Shown here one piece after another: positions 43,349 through 51,324 of a stretch of 64,000 nt of DNA. A model generated the notes under the pieces. The model was not told the DNA's origin. It saw only the letters and a list, made by a program, of their open reading frames with translations, and did no database searches. The DNA is from Gemmatimonas sp966112585 (GTDB taxonomy: Bacteria; Gemmatimonadota; Gemmatimonadetes; Gemmatimonadales; Gemmatimonadaceae), in assembly GCA_966112585.1 (NCBI GenBank), contig CBHWDN010000008.1:107472-171471 (forward strand). The letters run 5' to 3'. The translations under genes and the position numbers were made by a program. Each line of letters starts with the position of its first letter. Positions within the stretch are counted from its first letter, which is position 1.

Positions 43349-43779
43349 TTGACCGCCACCACTTTGAACATCCCAAGCGTCATGTGCTTCGGCGCCTTCG
43401 CTGAATCCGCGAACTGGCAGAGCAACCCCCACAGTTCGCCCGACTTGAGCGTGAGGCGCATCGACACGACTTGGTTGTTCACCGCCGAGTCGGCGAAGAG
43501 CACCGCCGATCCACCGCGACGCAGATTGCGAAACGACACACCTTTGGCGATTGAGTCGGCAAACTGTCGCGCCGAGAGTCCATCCTTGAGTGGCGACATG
43601 ATGAGCTCATGCGAATGCACGCCTTTGTTCTCGAACGTCACCATCGCGACGCCTGCCGGCACCGTGTCGGGTGCGGCAAAGGCGTACTCGGTACCGACCA
43701 CGTGCAACCTGGTCGGCTCAGCCGGCGGCGGTGGTGCGCACGCGATAGCCGTGAGGGCGATCAGGAAGCGAAGACGCAT
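43345..43779 (-). CDS. Cupredoxin-like lipoprotein 2
   Basis: 144 residues, paralogous to its downstream neighbour. Lipobox AIAC (Cys14). Possible copper ligands are His57 (HSHEL), Cys121 (LLCQF), His132 (KHMTL) and Met137 (LGM). The C-to-H spacing is 11 here and 9 in the partner, with His-to-Met 5 in both. Translationally coupled to the partner. No cytochrome or oxidase gene adjoins; the multicopper oxidase is 9 kb away. Confidence 0.75.
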   Translation of the reverse strand: MRLRFLIALTAIACAPPPPAEPTRLHVVGTEYAFAAPDTVPAGVAMVTFENKGVHSHELIMSPLKDGLSARQFADSIAKGVSFRNLRRGGSAVLFADSAVNNQVVSMRLTLKSGELWGLLCQFADSAKAPKHMTLGMFKVVAVK

Positions 43780-43818
43780 GCGGCGAATATGCGAGCACCC
43801 GGCGCTGCGGGTGAGAGG

Positions 43819-45021
43819 TCACTTCACGAGCTTGTAGATCGCGAGGGAGACCACGCCGTCGGCGTCGGTTTCACGCATGACGACGCGGTCGGCCCCGAAC
43901 GCGAACGGCATGCGCTTCCCGCTCCAGCTGAGTCGGCCAACAATCGCGCCGTCAGCGCGAAAGGCGGTGGCAGCGCCGCTATGATCGGTGGGCGCTTGGG
44001 CGTCGACGACCCACAGCAGTTGGTCGCGGGAAACCAACAGCGCGTCGAAGGCGGGGAGTGAGTCGGCGGTGGGGGCAATTTTCGCCAGTCGAATTGACTC
44101 GGCCTTGTCGATCATCGCCTCGCTTCCTGGCCCCTGCATCTGATCGAGCACCTCAGCAACTTTTGCGGCCCGAATTGGCTCAGTTACCTGGCGGCGCGAC
44201 TGTGCCAGGCGAAGCCGCCTCACAACACGTCCATCGCGATTGCGGATGTCCCAGAGAAATGCATGGCTGCTCGCCGTGACGATCACCGTGTCCCATACTG
44301 CCATATGCGCCATCGGTGTGAATCGCACGATGTCTGGCGTCACGCGACGTTTGCCGCGGTAATTCGTTTCCATCGCCTCGAACTGCACATCTTCGACGTC
44401 AGCGATCTTGCGCGCAGTGGCCCCTGCCTTGGGTATCAGGTAGGCATGAACACTCACGCGCGTGGGGAACTTCGCACGCGAATCGGGATACCCGGCAAAG
44501 TCGCGTACCACCAAGTCCCCGCTGCGAAGTGCACCAATCGCCATCGAACTCAGGGCCGAACTGGGAATCGGCATACCACGCACGAAACTCTGCGCCGTGA
44601 ACCAGCTGATGCGATTGTTGGATCCGTCAACGATGAACACCGTGTCGCCGCCGGCTGCACCGAGTCCGCCCGGCGCCATGATTTCGCCAGGGCCAGCTCC
44701 CCGACGCGCCAGAGCCTGCTCAAACTTTCCCGTCGCCGAGAAGCGGTAGAACAGATTGCCCACGGGCGAGAGCGTGAGCATCCGCCCATCGCTCATGAGT
44801 GCGACGTTCAACACGTTCGTCAGCTCGAGATTCGGCGCCCCCGCCCCGCCCGCACGCCCAATCAGCGCCCCCAGCTTCCAACCCGGTGCCCTCCCGAGCG
44901 CGTCAGCGCGATGGGTCAGCACAGTGGTCCCGCCCTCCACCGAACGCGCAGGCAGCACCACCTGAGCATTGAGCAGGCGCGAGGCGCCCGAAAGAGCGAA
45001 GGCGAGATAGTTCAGGCGCAT
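43819..45021 (-). CDS. 6-bladed beta-propeller exported protein
   Basis: 400 residues, signal peptide MRLNYLAFALSGASRLLNAQ. Propeller-like strands follow, such as NVALMSDGRMLTLSPVGNLFYRFSATGKFEQALARRGAGPGEIMAPGGL and TVFIVDGSNNRISWFT, in the style of the 6-bladed TolB/NHL-like proteins of this phylum. No catalytic motif. It is upstream of the cupredoxin pair on the same strand, with a 39-nt gap. Function unknown. Confidence 0.72.
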   Translation of the reverse strand: MRLNYLAFALSGASRLLNAQVVLPARSVEGGTTVLTHRADALGRAPGWKLGALIGRAGGAGAPNLELTNVLNVALMSDGRMLTLSPVGNLFYRFSATGKFEQALARRGAGPGEIMAPGGLGAAGGDTVFIVDGSNNRISWFTAQSFVRGMPIPSSALSSMAIGALRSGDLVVRDFAGYPDSRAKFPTRVSVHAYLIPKAGATARKIADVEDVQFEAMETNYRGKRRVTPDIVRFTPMAHMAVWDTVIVTASSHAFLWDIRNRDGRVVRRLRLAQSRRQVTEPIRAAKVAEVLDQMQGPGSEAMIDKAESIRLAKIAPTADSLPAFDALLVSRDQLLWVVDAQAPTDHSGAATAFRADGAIVGRLSWSGKRMPFAFGADRVVMRETDADGVVSLAIYKLVK

Positions 45022-45227
45022 TGCAGTGTCAGTAAAGAGTTCACGCGGTCAGTCCCTTAATTCTGCCTCAGGGTTTCCGCCTCCGCTCAGACCTCCCGCC
45101 TCCCGATTCCCAGGTCCCACGCTCCAGCCTGTCCGACGTCCGAAACAGTTCGCAGCGGATGGCTCCCGGCAGCCGTATGTTCCCCCGGTTGCCCTCCTCG
45201 CGTCCCCCGCTTTCGAGAGGTCCCCAC

Positions 45228-46451
45228 ATGTCGCCCTCCCCGCTTTCCCGCCGCCAGTGGCTCAAGTCCTCCGGCATCGTCGCCGGTGGTGCTCTTGCCT
45301 CGGGGTCCCTCGCCCCGGCCTTGGCTCACTCGCTCGAAACCGACGCGCCGCATGTCGTTGATGGATTGACGACCGCCGCCGGCTTTGCCGCGCACGAGCG
45401 GATGATCGAAGCGATGCGCCGCGCTGATGGGCCGATTCGTCTCGCGTCGAACGAAAATCCCTACGGCATGGCGCCGAGCGCACGCAAGGCGATCGACGAC
45501 GGCTGGAAGCAGCACGCGTGGTACAACGCACCGGCGCTCCCCAATCTCAAGAAGGTCTACGCGCAAAGTGTTGGCGTGCCCGAAGACCACATCATGATCG
45601 TGGCCGGTTCGAGCGAGCTGTTGAGCATCGTGAACCTCGCGTACGGTATGAAGGGGGAGATTCTCACCGCGTGGCCCACATACGAAGGGTTGCCGCGCTA
45701 CGCCGAGTCGCTCGGGCTCAAGGTGCATAAGGTGCCGCTCGCGGCCGACCTGTCGCACGACCTGGATACGATGGACAAGCGTCTCACGCAGGCCATCGAT
45801 CTGGTCTTCGTCTGCAATCCGAACAACCCGACCGCGAATCTCACCGAGAACAAGAAGCTGCGCAGCTTCGTCTCGAGTGCATCGCGCCGGTCGATGGTGC
45901 TCGTGGACGAAGCGTATCACGACTTCGTGACTGATCCGAACTACAGCTCGTGCATCGATATGGTGAAGGCGGGCGAGAATGTCATCGTCTCGCGCACCGG
46001 CTCCAAGATTCACGGCCTCGCGGGTTTGCGTACGGCGTTCGTGATCGCGCGTCCCGACATCATTGCGCGTCTCCAACCGCTCAGCACCAGCGCACCCGGT
46101 GTGTTTGGCGCGCTCGGCGCGGCCGCCAGCATTCAGGACACCGCCTTCCAGGCGATGTGCAAGGCGCGCAACACCGAGGGACGCGACATCATGACCGCCG
46201 CGCTCACCAAGATGGGGCGAAAGATGACGGTGTCGCAGACGAACTTCGTCTTCTTTCACACCGGGATGCCGGTGGATCAAGTGCAAAAGGCGATGCTCGC
46301 GAAGGGCTTCATGATCGGTCGCGCCTTCCCGCCGTACAACGACTGGGCGCGCATCTCGATCGGTACGCCCGACGAAATGCGTCAGGTCGCCGCCGCGCTG
46401 CCGGAAATCATTGGCAACGCGCCCAAGTCGGTTGGGTCGTCGGGCCTCTAG
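45228..46451 (+). CDS. Tat-exported PLP aminotransferase (HisC-like)
   Basis: 407 residues; the ATG at 45228 has AGAGG 7 nt upstream. The N-terminus SPLSRRQWLKSSGIVAGGALASG is a twin-arginine signal. The fold-type I class II aminotransferase motifs are complete: SNENPYG, PNNPT, DEAYHDF, the PLP lysine in GSKIHGLAGLR and the carboxylate-binding Arg in WARISIGTPDE. It resembles histidinol-phosphate aminotransferase but seems to act outside the cytoplasm, since Tat exports folded cofactor-loaded proteins. The substrate is unknown. Followed after 3 nt by DUF4159. Confidence 0.87.
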   Translation: MSPSPLSRRQWLKSSGIVAGGALASGSLAPALAHSLETDAPHVVDGLTTAAGFAAHERMIEAMRRADGPIRLASNENPYGMAPSARKAIDDGWKQHAWYNAPALPNLKKVYAQSVGVPEDHIMIVAGSSELLSIVNLAYGMKGEILTAWPTYEGLPRYAESLGLKVHKVPLAADLSHDLDTMDKRLTQAIDLVFVCNPNNPTANLTENKKLRSFVSSASRRSMVLVDEAYHDFVTDPNYSSCIDMVKAGENVIVSRTGSKIHGLAGLRTAFVIARPDIIARLQPLSTSAPGVFGALGAAASIQDTAFQAMCKARNTEGRDIMTAALTKMGRKMTVSQTNFVFFHTGMPVDQVQKAMLAKGFMIGRAFPPYNDWARISIGTPDEMRQVAAALPEIIGNAPKSVGSSGL

Positions 46452-46454
46452 CCT

Positions 46455-47201
46455 ATGACGTTCACGCGACGGCGCTGGATGGTGGCCGCGGTGGCGCTCG
46501 TCGCCATCGCCGCCGCCGCGCCGTTCGCGTGGTCGCAGCGACGGATGTACATCGAGCCCAACGTGCCGTACGACGGGAAGTACACCTTCGTGCGGCTGCG
46601 CTACACGCAGGGCTATCGCATGGCATGGAGTGCCGACTATCCGCAGATGGAGCGGAACTTCATGACCATTCTCAAGGATCTCGCCACCGTACGGTTGCAT
46701 CAGAAGGGCAGCAACGTGCACACGCTCGACGATCCGCAGCTTGGTCAGTATCCGGTCGCGTACCTCACTGAACCCGGTTACTGGTATCCCACCGACGAAG
46801 AAGCGCTCGCGCTCCGCAAGTGGATCCAGAAGGGCGGCTTCCTCTGGGTCGACGACTTCTACTTCGAGCGGCAGTGGCAGGTTTTTGAAGACGGTATGAA
46901 AAAGGTGCTGCCGGAGGCCCGCATCGAGCGGCTCACCGTGCAACACCCGATCTTCAACAGCTTCTTCAAGCTCGCCACACTCGACGGCATGACGCATCCG
47001 GCCACGCGCGACGCCAAGGCGGTCTACCTCGGCATTCACGAAAACAACGATCCTTCGCAGCGCCTCCAGGTCGTGATATCGTACAACAACGACATCGGCG
47101 ACTACATGGAGTGGTCAGGTGAGGGATGGTATCCGGTGAACCTGTCGAACGACGCGTACAAGTTCGCGACGAACTTCATTGTGTACGGCCTGACGCACTG
47201 A
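46455..47201 (+). CDS. DUF4159 exported protein
   Basis: 248 residues. A leader with TRRRW before a hydrophobic stretch indicates export, possibly Tat. DUF4159 features: YTFVRLRYTQGYRMAWSADYPQMERNFM, YPVAYLTEPGYWYPTDEEALALRKWIQKGGFLWVDDFYF and a C-terminal AYKFATNFIVYGLTH. The middle looks like the glutamine-amidotransferase-like fold common in this DUF. It is co-transcribed with the aminotransferase (3-nt gap). Role unknown. Confidence 0.82.
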   Translation: MTFTRRRWMVAAVALVAIAAAAPFAWSQRRMYIEPNVPYDGKYTFVRLRYTQGYRMAWSADYPQMERNFMTILKDLATVRLHQKGSNVHTLDDPQLGQYPVAYLTEPGYWYPTDEEALALRKWIQKGGFLWVDDFYFERQWQVFEDGMKKVLPEARIERLTVQHPIFNSFFKLATLDGMTHPATRDAKAVYLGIHENNDPSQRLQVVISYNNDIGDYMEWSGEGWYPVNLSNDAYKFATNFIVYGLTH

Positions 47202-47204
47202 TCG

Positions 47205-47750
47205 CTACGAGACGGCTGGCTCCCGATCGCGCAGCACGTTGAGGTAGGCGCTCCAAGGTCCGACTTCATCGCGATAGTGCTTCGCCATCACGCGCGAGAT
47301 CTGCGTGAGATGGTCGAGATCATGCACAGTCCATGTCGCGAGCAATTGCCGTAGGGTGACTGCGCCGAGCGCCGGATGCAGCCCCGGTCGATCAAGATCC
47401 GCATCGGTCAGCGCCATCGACCGCAGCGCTTTCAAACTCTCAGCGCGCAGCGCCGCGAACGTCGTCAGTCGCTCGGCCAAATTCTCGCTCGCCCGCGCAA
47501 ACTGTGCAGTCCGATCAAATGGCGGAAACGGCGCCGCGTTGCCACTCATGATGTGTCGAACGCGCGACATCCAATCGCTGCGCTCGCCCTGAATCAGGTG
47601 CCCGATCACGTCATACGGCGACCAGGTGTCGCCGCCTTCAGTGGCCGTCGTGAATGACTCGGGCAATCCACTCAACAGTGCCGTGAGCGACGCGGGCGTA
47701 CGCTCGAGTAACGCGATCGTTGCATCGAGCGAAAAGTTGCGGTCAGCCAT
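47205..47750 (-). CDS. DinB-family protein
   Basis: 181 residues from MADRNFSLDATIALLERTPASL. The DinB/YfiT-like four-helix bundle is seen in WSPYDVIGHLIQGERSDWMSRVRHIM and TVHDLDHLTQISRVMAKHYRDEVGPW, with His residues (GHL and HDLDH) placed to bind a metal. Some members are thiol transferases. It overlaps the RibD-like gene upstream by 8 nt (ATGGCTGA), so the pair is coupled. The longer frame upstream is antisense to that gene. Confidence 0.85.
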   Translation of the reverse strand: MADRNFSLDATIALLERTPASLTALLSGLPESFTTATEGGDTWSPYDVIGHLIQGERSDWMSRVRHIMSGNAAPFPPFDRTAQFARASENLAERLTTFAALRAESLKALRSMALTDADLDRPGLHPALGAVTLRQLLATWTVHDLDHLTQISRVMAKHYRDEVGPWSAYLNVLRDREPAVS

Positions 47751-48306
47751 TCGCCTGTGCGTAGTTGATGGTATAGTGCAACTCCACGAACGCCGTCCCC
47801 ACCGTCTTGGCCGATTCCAGTCGCAGCTGTGGTGGATTGATGCGCCGCGGCAGGAGCTGTTTGCCCGAACCAAGCGTCGCCGAGCCGATCTGGATGAACA
47901 GGTCGTCGAGCAGACCAGCGTCGTAGAACTGACCCGCGACGTCGCCGCCGCCGCACACCCACACGTTCTTTCCCGCGGCGGCGCGCACCATGTCGGCGTG
48001 GATCGACCGCACATCGCCCTGCACAAAGCGCAGGTTGGCTCCAGGCACCATTTCCAGCGTGCGCGTGGTAAAGACCCAGGTGGGCATCTCGTACGGCCAT
48101 GGCTGTGGCGGGTCGGCGTGAATGGCGTTCCTTAGCAGCCACTCGTAGGTGCCGGACCCCATCGCGATGGCACCGATGTCTTTGATGAATGTGGGATAGG
48201 AGGTTTCGATCGGATCGCCAAGCGCGAACAACCATTCGAGACCGTGATTGGCGTCGGCAATAAACCCATCGAGGCTCGACGCCGTGAAGTACTGAGTGCG
48301 GCTCAT
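47743..48306 (-). CDS. RibD C-terminal / dihydrofolate-reductase-like protein
   Basis: 187 residues. Opens MSRTQYFTASSLDGFIADANHGLEWL, the mark of RibD-C family reductases (YwjB/YyaP type), followed by TYPTFIKDIGAIAMGSGTYEW-like and VWVCGGGDVAGQFYDAGLLDDLFIQ (NADPH-binding glycine stretch). Members reduce pteridine- or pyrimidine-like substrates with NADPH; the real substrate is not known. Coupled to DinB downstream and divergent from mqnB. Confidence 0.85.
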   Translation of the reverse strand: MSRTQYFTASSLDGFIADANHGLEWLFALGDPIETSYPTFIKDIGAIAMGSGTYEWLLRNAIHADPPQPWPYEMPTWVFTTRTLEMVPGANLRFVQGDVRSIHADMVRAAAGKNVWVCGGGDVAGQFYDAGLLDDLFIQIGSATLGSGKQLLPRRINPPQLRLESAKTVGTAFVELHYTINYAQANG

Positions 48307-48362
48307 GCTGTGCAGTCGGTGAAACAGTGGAGGCGAGAAGCAAAGACCCTTAGACTTATCGT

Positions 48363-48944
48363 GTGCTCATCGATCGCGCACGACTTCTCGTAGTCGCCGC
48401 GACCGCGCGCGAACTTGCGCCGGCCGATGGTTGGCTTACCCTCGAATGCGGTGTCGGTCCCGTCGACGCGGCTGCGCGCGCGGCCGCCGCGATCGCGGAA
48501 TTGCGCCCAGCAGCCGTGCTGCACGTGGGAATCGCCGGTGCGCGCGCATCGGAAGCACTGGCACCGGCCTCGCTCGTTATTGGCTTGGACGCTCGCTACG
48601 CGGACTTGGGGGTGGGACCGGAGTGGGCACCCGGTATCGTGTCAGCCAACGACGCGATGCTCGCCGCCGCACAGCGCGCGCTTCCTGCGGCGCGCGTGAT
48701 GTCGATCGGCACCAGCGGCTCCATCGGCGGCACCCGCACGGGGTTCGGCAATTGCATGGTGGAAGCGATGGAGGGCTTCGCCGTTTTGCGCGCCGCCCAG
48801 ATCGCCGGCATCCCTGCGATCGAAGTCCGCGCCATCTCGAACGAGATCGAAGAAGCCGACCGCGCCCGCTGGCATTTCACCGCCGCATTCGCCGCCATCA
48901 CCGCCGCCACACCAGTCCTGGTCGACGCACTATGCGCACGCTGA
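48363..48944 (+). CDS. mqnB: Futalosine hydrolase
   Basis: 193 residues, nucleoside-phosphorylase-like fold, GTG start. GVGPVDAAARAAAAIAELRPAAVLHVGIAGA forms the first half. CMVEAMEGFAVLRAAQIAGIPAIEVRAISNEIEE holds the purine/ribose-binding Glu and Met. In the futalosine route to menaquinone MqnB hydrolyses futalosine to dehypoxanthine futalosine. Its 3' end overlaps mqnD by 13 nt, confirming the pathway. Identification rests on the fold plus this neighbour. Confidence 0.85.
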   Translation: MLIDRARLLVVAATARELAPADGWLTLECGVGPVDAAARAAAAIAELRPAAVLHVGIAGARASEALAPASLVIGLDARYADLGVGPEWAPGIVSANDAMLAAAQRALPAARVMSIGTSGSIGGTRTGFGNCMVEAMEGFAVLRAAQIAGIPAIEVRAISNEIEEADRARWHFTAAFAAITAATPVLVDALCAR

Positions 48945-49711
48945 CCTTCGGCTATTCGCCCTGCCCCAACGATACGTTCGCCTTTCATGCGCTTACGTTT
49001 GGACTGATCGACGCGCCATTCCGCATTGAGCCGGTGCTGCTGGATATCGAAGAGCTCAATCGTTGCGCGATGGAAAGCACCTTCGACCTCACCAAACTGA
49101 GCGTCGGCGCGTTCGCGTCCGTTGGCGATCGCTATCGCCTCCTCCGCAGCGGCGCCGCACTCGGCAAGGGCGTGGGCCCGCTCGTCGTCACGAAGAGCGG
49201 CGCACCCTTCGCCGACGTCGTGAAGCAGCGCATCGCGATTCCGGGGAAAGAGACGACCGCGTATCGCTTGCTGCGCCTGGCCGCGCCGCAACTCGGCGAC
49301 GTCAGTGAAATGCGCTACGACAAGATCCTGCGCGCCGTCGAAAGCGGCGAAGTCGACGCCGGACTGATCATCCACGAAAGCCGATTCACGTACCAGGACC
49401 ACGGACTCACCAAAGCGATCGACCTGGGCGACTGGTGGGAACAGGCGATGTCACTTCCGGTGCCGCTGGCGGGGATCTGCGCGCGCGCGGACTTACCTGC
49501 TCTCGACGCTGCCGAGGCAGAGCGGGCGATTCGGGCCAGTGTGCAATACGCGTTCGACAATCCCACCGCGAGTCGCGAGTATGTTGCGGCGAACTCGCAG
49601 GAGATGAGCGCGGAGGTTTGCGCGCAGCACATTGCGCTTTATGTGAACGAACACTCGCTCGACATTGGCGAGGATGGGCTGCGCGCGATAGACCGACTGG
49701 TAAGGAATTAG
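48932..49711 (+). CDS. mqnD: 1,4-dihydroxy-6-naphthoate synthase
   Basis: 259 residues. Starts MRTLTFGYSPCPNDTFAFHAL, the MqnD signature, with LLDIEELNRCAMESTFDLTKLSVGAF, IPGKETTAYRLLRLAAP and the catalytic-histidine segment GLIIHESRFTYQ. MqnD converts cyclic dehypoxanthine futalosine to the naphthoate precursor of menaquinone. It overlaps mqnB; mqnA and mqnC must lie elsewhere. Its stop codon is the first base pairs of a 208-bp hairpin. Confidence 0.92.
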   Translation: MRTLTFGYSPCPNDTFAFHALTFGLIDAPFRIEPVLLDIEELNRCAMESTFDLTKLSVGAFASVGDRYRLLRSGAALGKGVGPLVVTKSGAPFADVVKQRIAIPGKETTAYRLLRLAAPQLGDVSEMRYDKILRAVESGEVDAGLIIHESRFTYQDHGLTKAIDLGDWWEQAMSLPVPLAGICARADLPALDAAEAERAIRASVQYAFDNPTASREYVAANSQEMSAEVCAQHIALYVNEHSLDIGEDGLRAIDRLVRN

Positions 49712-49918
49712 GCGCTTCGCGCCGTTCTGGTTGCTGTGAGATTTGAGATTTCAGTTGTGAGTAGGTGAGACGTTGAGCTGTGAGACGTGAGTAGGTCAGA
49801 AAGGAGACATGAGCCACTCATGTCTCCCCTCTGACCTACTCACGTCTGGCGTCTAAAAGGTCTCACCTACTCACAACTGAAATCTCAAATCTCACGGCAA
49901 CCCTCGGCGCAAAGCGCC
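49711..49918. repeat. About 208-bp near-complete hairpin between convergent genes
   Basis: Outer arms open with GGCGCTT(C/T)GCGCCG and continue as a roughly 42-bp arm, from about 49730-49771 to 49860-49902, with one or two mismatches. An inner stem of 31 bp (49783-49813 with 49817-49847, 29 matches) closes on a 3-nt loop. Internal GTGAGTAGGT units repeat. It lies exactly between the mqnD stop and the M28 peptidase stop, so it may terminate both transcripts, or be a palindromic mobile repeat. Confidence 0.65.
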
Positions 49919-49924
49919 GAGTCC

Positions 49925-51298
49925 TTACTTCCGAACCTTGATTTCCTGCATGCGCCTAACCGGCGACACATAAGCCGAAACCAGAGATTCCGATCCATCC
50001 GCGCCAACGGCCGCCACGCCAAACACAAAGTCATCGATCGACACGTTCGGCAACGTAAACCGCGTCACGTTGCCCACCGCCTGCGTCTTCTCCCAATCGT
50101 TCGTCCACGCGTTGCGCCAGTACACGCGATAACCAACCGCGCCCGCGCTCGCCTGCCACTGCAGCGCCGCGTCATAGCCCGCGCCTCGCGACAACGTCAC
50201 GGAGGTGCCCTGCGGTGTCGTGACTTTGGGCGCGGCCGGAGCCAACGCAATCGACGCAGCCGCCGCCGCGTTCACGCGCGCGTTCTGCGCGAGGTAGCGG
50301 AAGTCCATCCCTTCGAGTTTGTCTTCGCTGTTGTGCTGGCGGTTGTAGTTCTCGTTCGCTTCGCGGAACACGATCGCGGGGAAGTCGACGGCGGTGAAGC
50401 TCGAGTGGTCGGAGCCGCGACCAAAGCGATCCTCGCGCGCCATCAGGCGAATCGTGTGGCTCGGTACGTAAATGCCGGCAATGCGCGCGATGTAGCGGGC
50501 GAGCGAACGATTCATCGAGTCTTCCGGCCCAAGTGCGTAGATACGCACGCTTTCGCCATCGATCGTGCCGTTGCCGCCGGCGCTCGAGCCCACGATGTCG
50601 TTGTTGAGGTTCGCTTCAACGATCGTCTTCGCGGCGGCAATCGTCTGCGCATGCGCCATCGAGCCCACCAGGCCCTGCTCCTCGCCGGCCCACGTCACGA
50701 ACACCAGCGTGGCATCGAACTCCATGCCGCTGTTCGCAAAGACGCGCGCAAGCTCCATCGTGAGCGACGTACCGCTGCCATCGTCGTTCGCGCCCGGCGC
50801 GTCGGCGGCGTCGTAGTCCTGGTTTGCGCGCAGCTGTGGATCACCGCCCGCCGGCGTCGCGGCATTCACCCCAGCGGCCGCGGTGTTGCGCGGATTCACC
50901 GTGTCATAGTGCCCCGACACGTACACACGACGCGCCGACTTGCCCGGCAGAATCGCGACGACGTTCACGATGTCCACATCCTTCGTAATGCGCCCCTGCT
51001 GCAGCACGTGATGCACATCGTAGCTCACCTGGAGCTTCGGGCTGTAGCTCTTGAACTCGTTGTAGATCCAGCGCCGCGCCGCGCCAATGCCGCGGGTGTT
51101 CGACACGGTGTCGGAGAGCGTGTTACGCGTGCCAAAGCCCGAAAGCTTGGTCACGATCGCTTGGAGTCGTTCCTGCGAAACGGCCGCGACGAGCGCCGCC
51201 ACCTTGGGATCGGCGTCGGGGCGAGCCGACTGCGCACTGGCAATCGAGGCAGAACAGATCGAAGCAACGGCCAGCGCGCGAAGGGACAACGGACGCAT
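49925..51298 (-). CDS. Exported M28 metallopeptidase with fibronectin-III-like tail
   Basis: 457 residues, signal peptide up to about ASIASAQ. Zinc site as in M28 aminopeptidases: VSGHYDTV, bridging Asp in PGANDDGSGTS, catalytic Glu-Glu in TWAGEEQGLVGS, Asp in NLNNDIVG, and His in NRQHNSEDK. A C-terminal FN3-like module (about 360-450, ALQWQASAGAVGYRVYWRN) probably aids binding. Releases amino acids from peptides outside the cell. It is followed downstream by the hairpin. Confidence 0.9.
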   Translation of the reverse strand: MRPLSLRALAVASICSASIASAQSARPDADPKVAALVAAVSQERLQAIVTKLSGFGTRNTLSDTVSNTRGIGAARRWIYNEFKSYSPKLQVSYDVHHVLQQGRITKDVDIVNVVAILPGKSARRVYVSGHYDTVNPRNTAAAGVNAATPAGGDPQLRANQDYDAADAPGANDDGSGTSLTMELARVFANSGMEFDATLVFVTWAGEEQGLVGSMAHAQTIAAAKTIVEANLNNDIVGSSAGGNGTIDGESVRIYALGPEDSMNRSLARYIARIAGIYVPSHTIRLMAREDRFGRGSDHSSFTAVDFPAIVFREANENYNRQHNSEDKLEGMDFRYLAQNARVNAAAAASIALAPAAPKVTTPQGTSVTLSRGAGYDAALQWQASAGAVGYRVYWRNAWTNDWEKTQAVGNVTRFTLPNVSIDDFVFGVAAVGADGSESLVSAYVSPVRRMQEIKVRK

Positions 51299-51324
51299 GT
51301 CGAGTAGCTCAGGTAGGAGAACGA

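Noticed and set aside
45087..47039. 650-codon minus-strand frame
   Set aside because: It runs antisense to the aminotransferase and DUF4159 genes, which have full family motifs. No recognisable domain in the shadow.
48431..48931. Extended N-terminus for mqnD
   Set aside because: The extra residues are an arginine-rich shadow of mqnB. The ATG at 48932 gives the exact MqnD opening.
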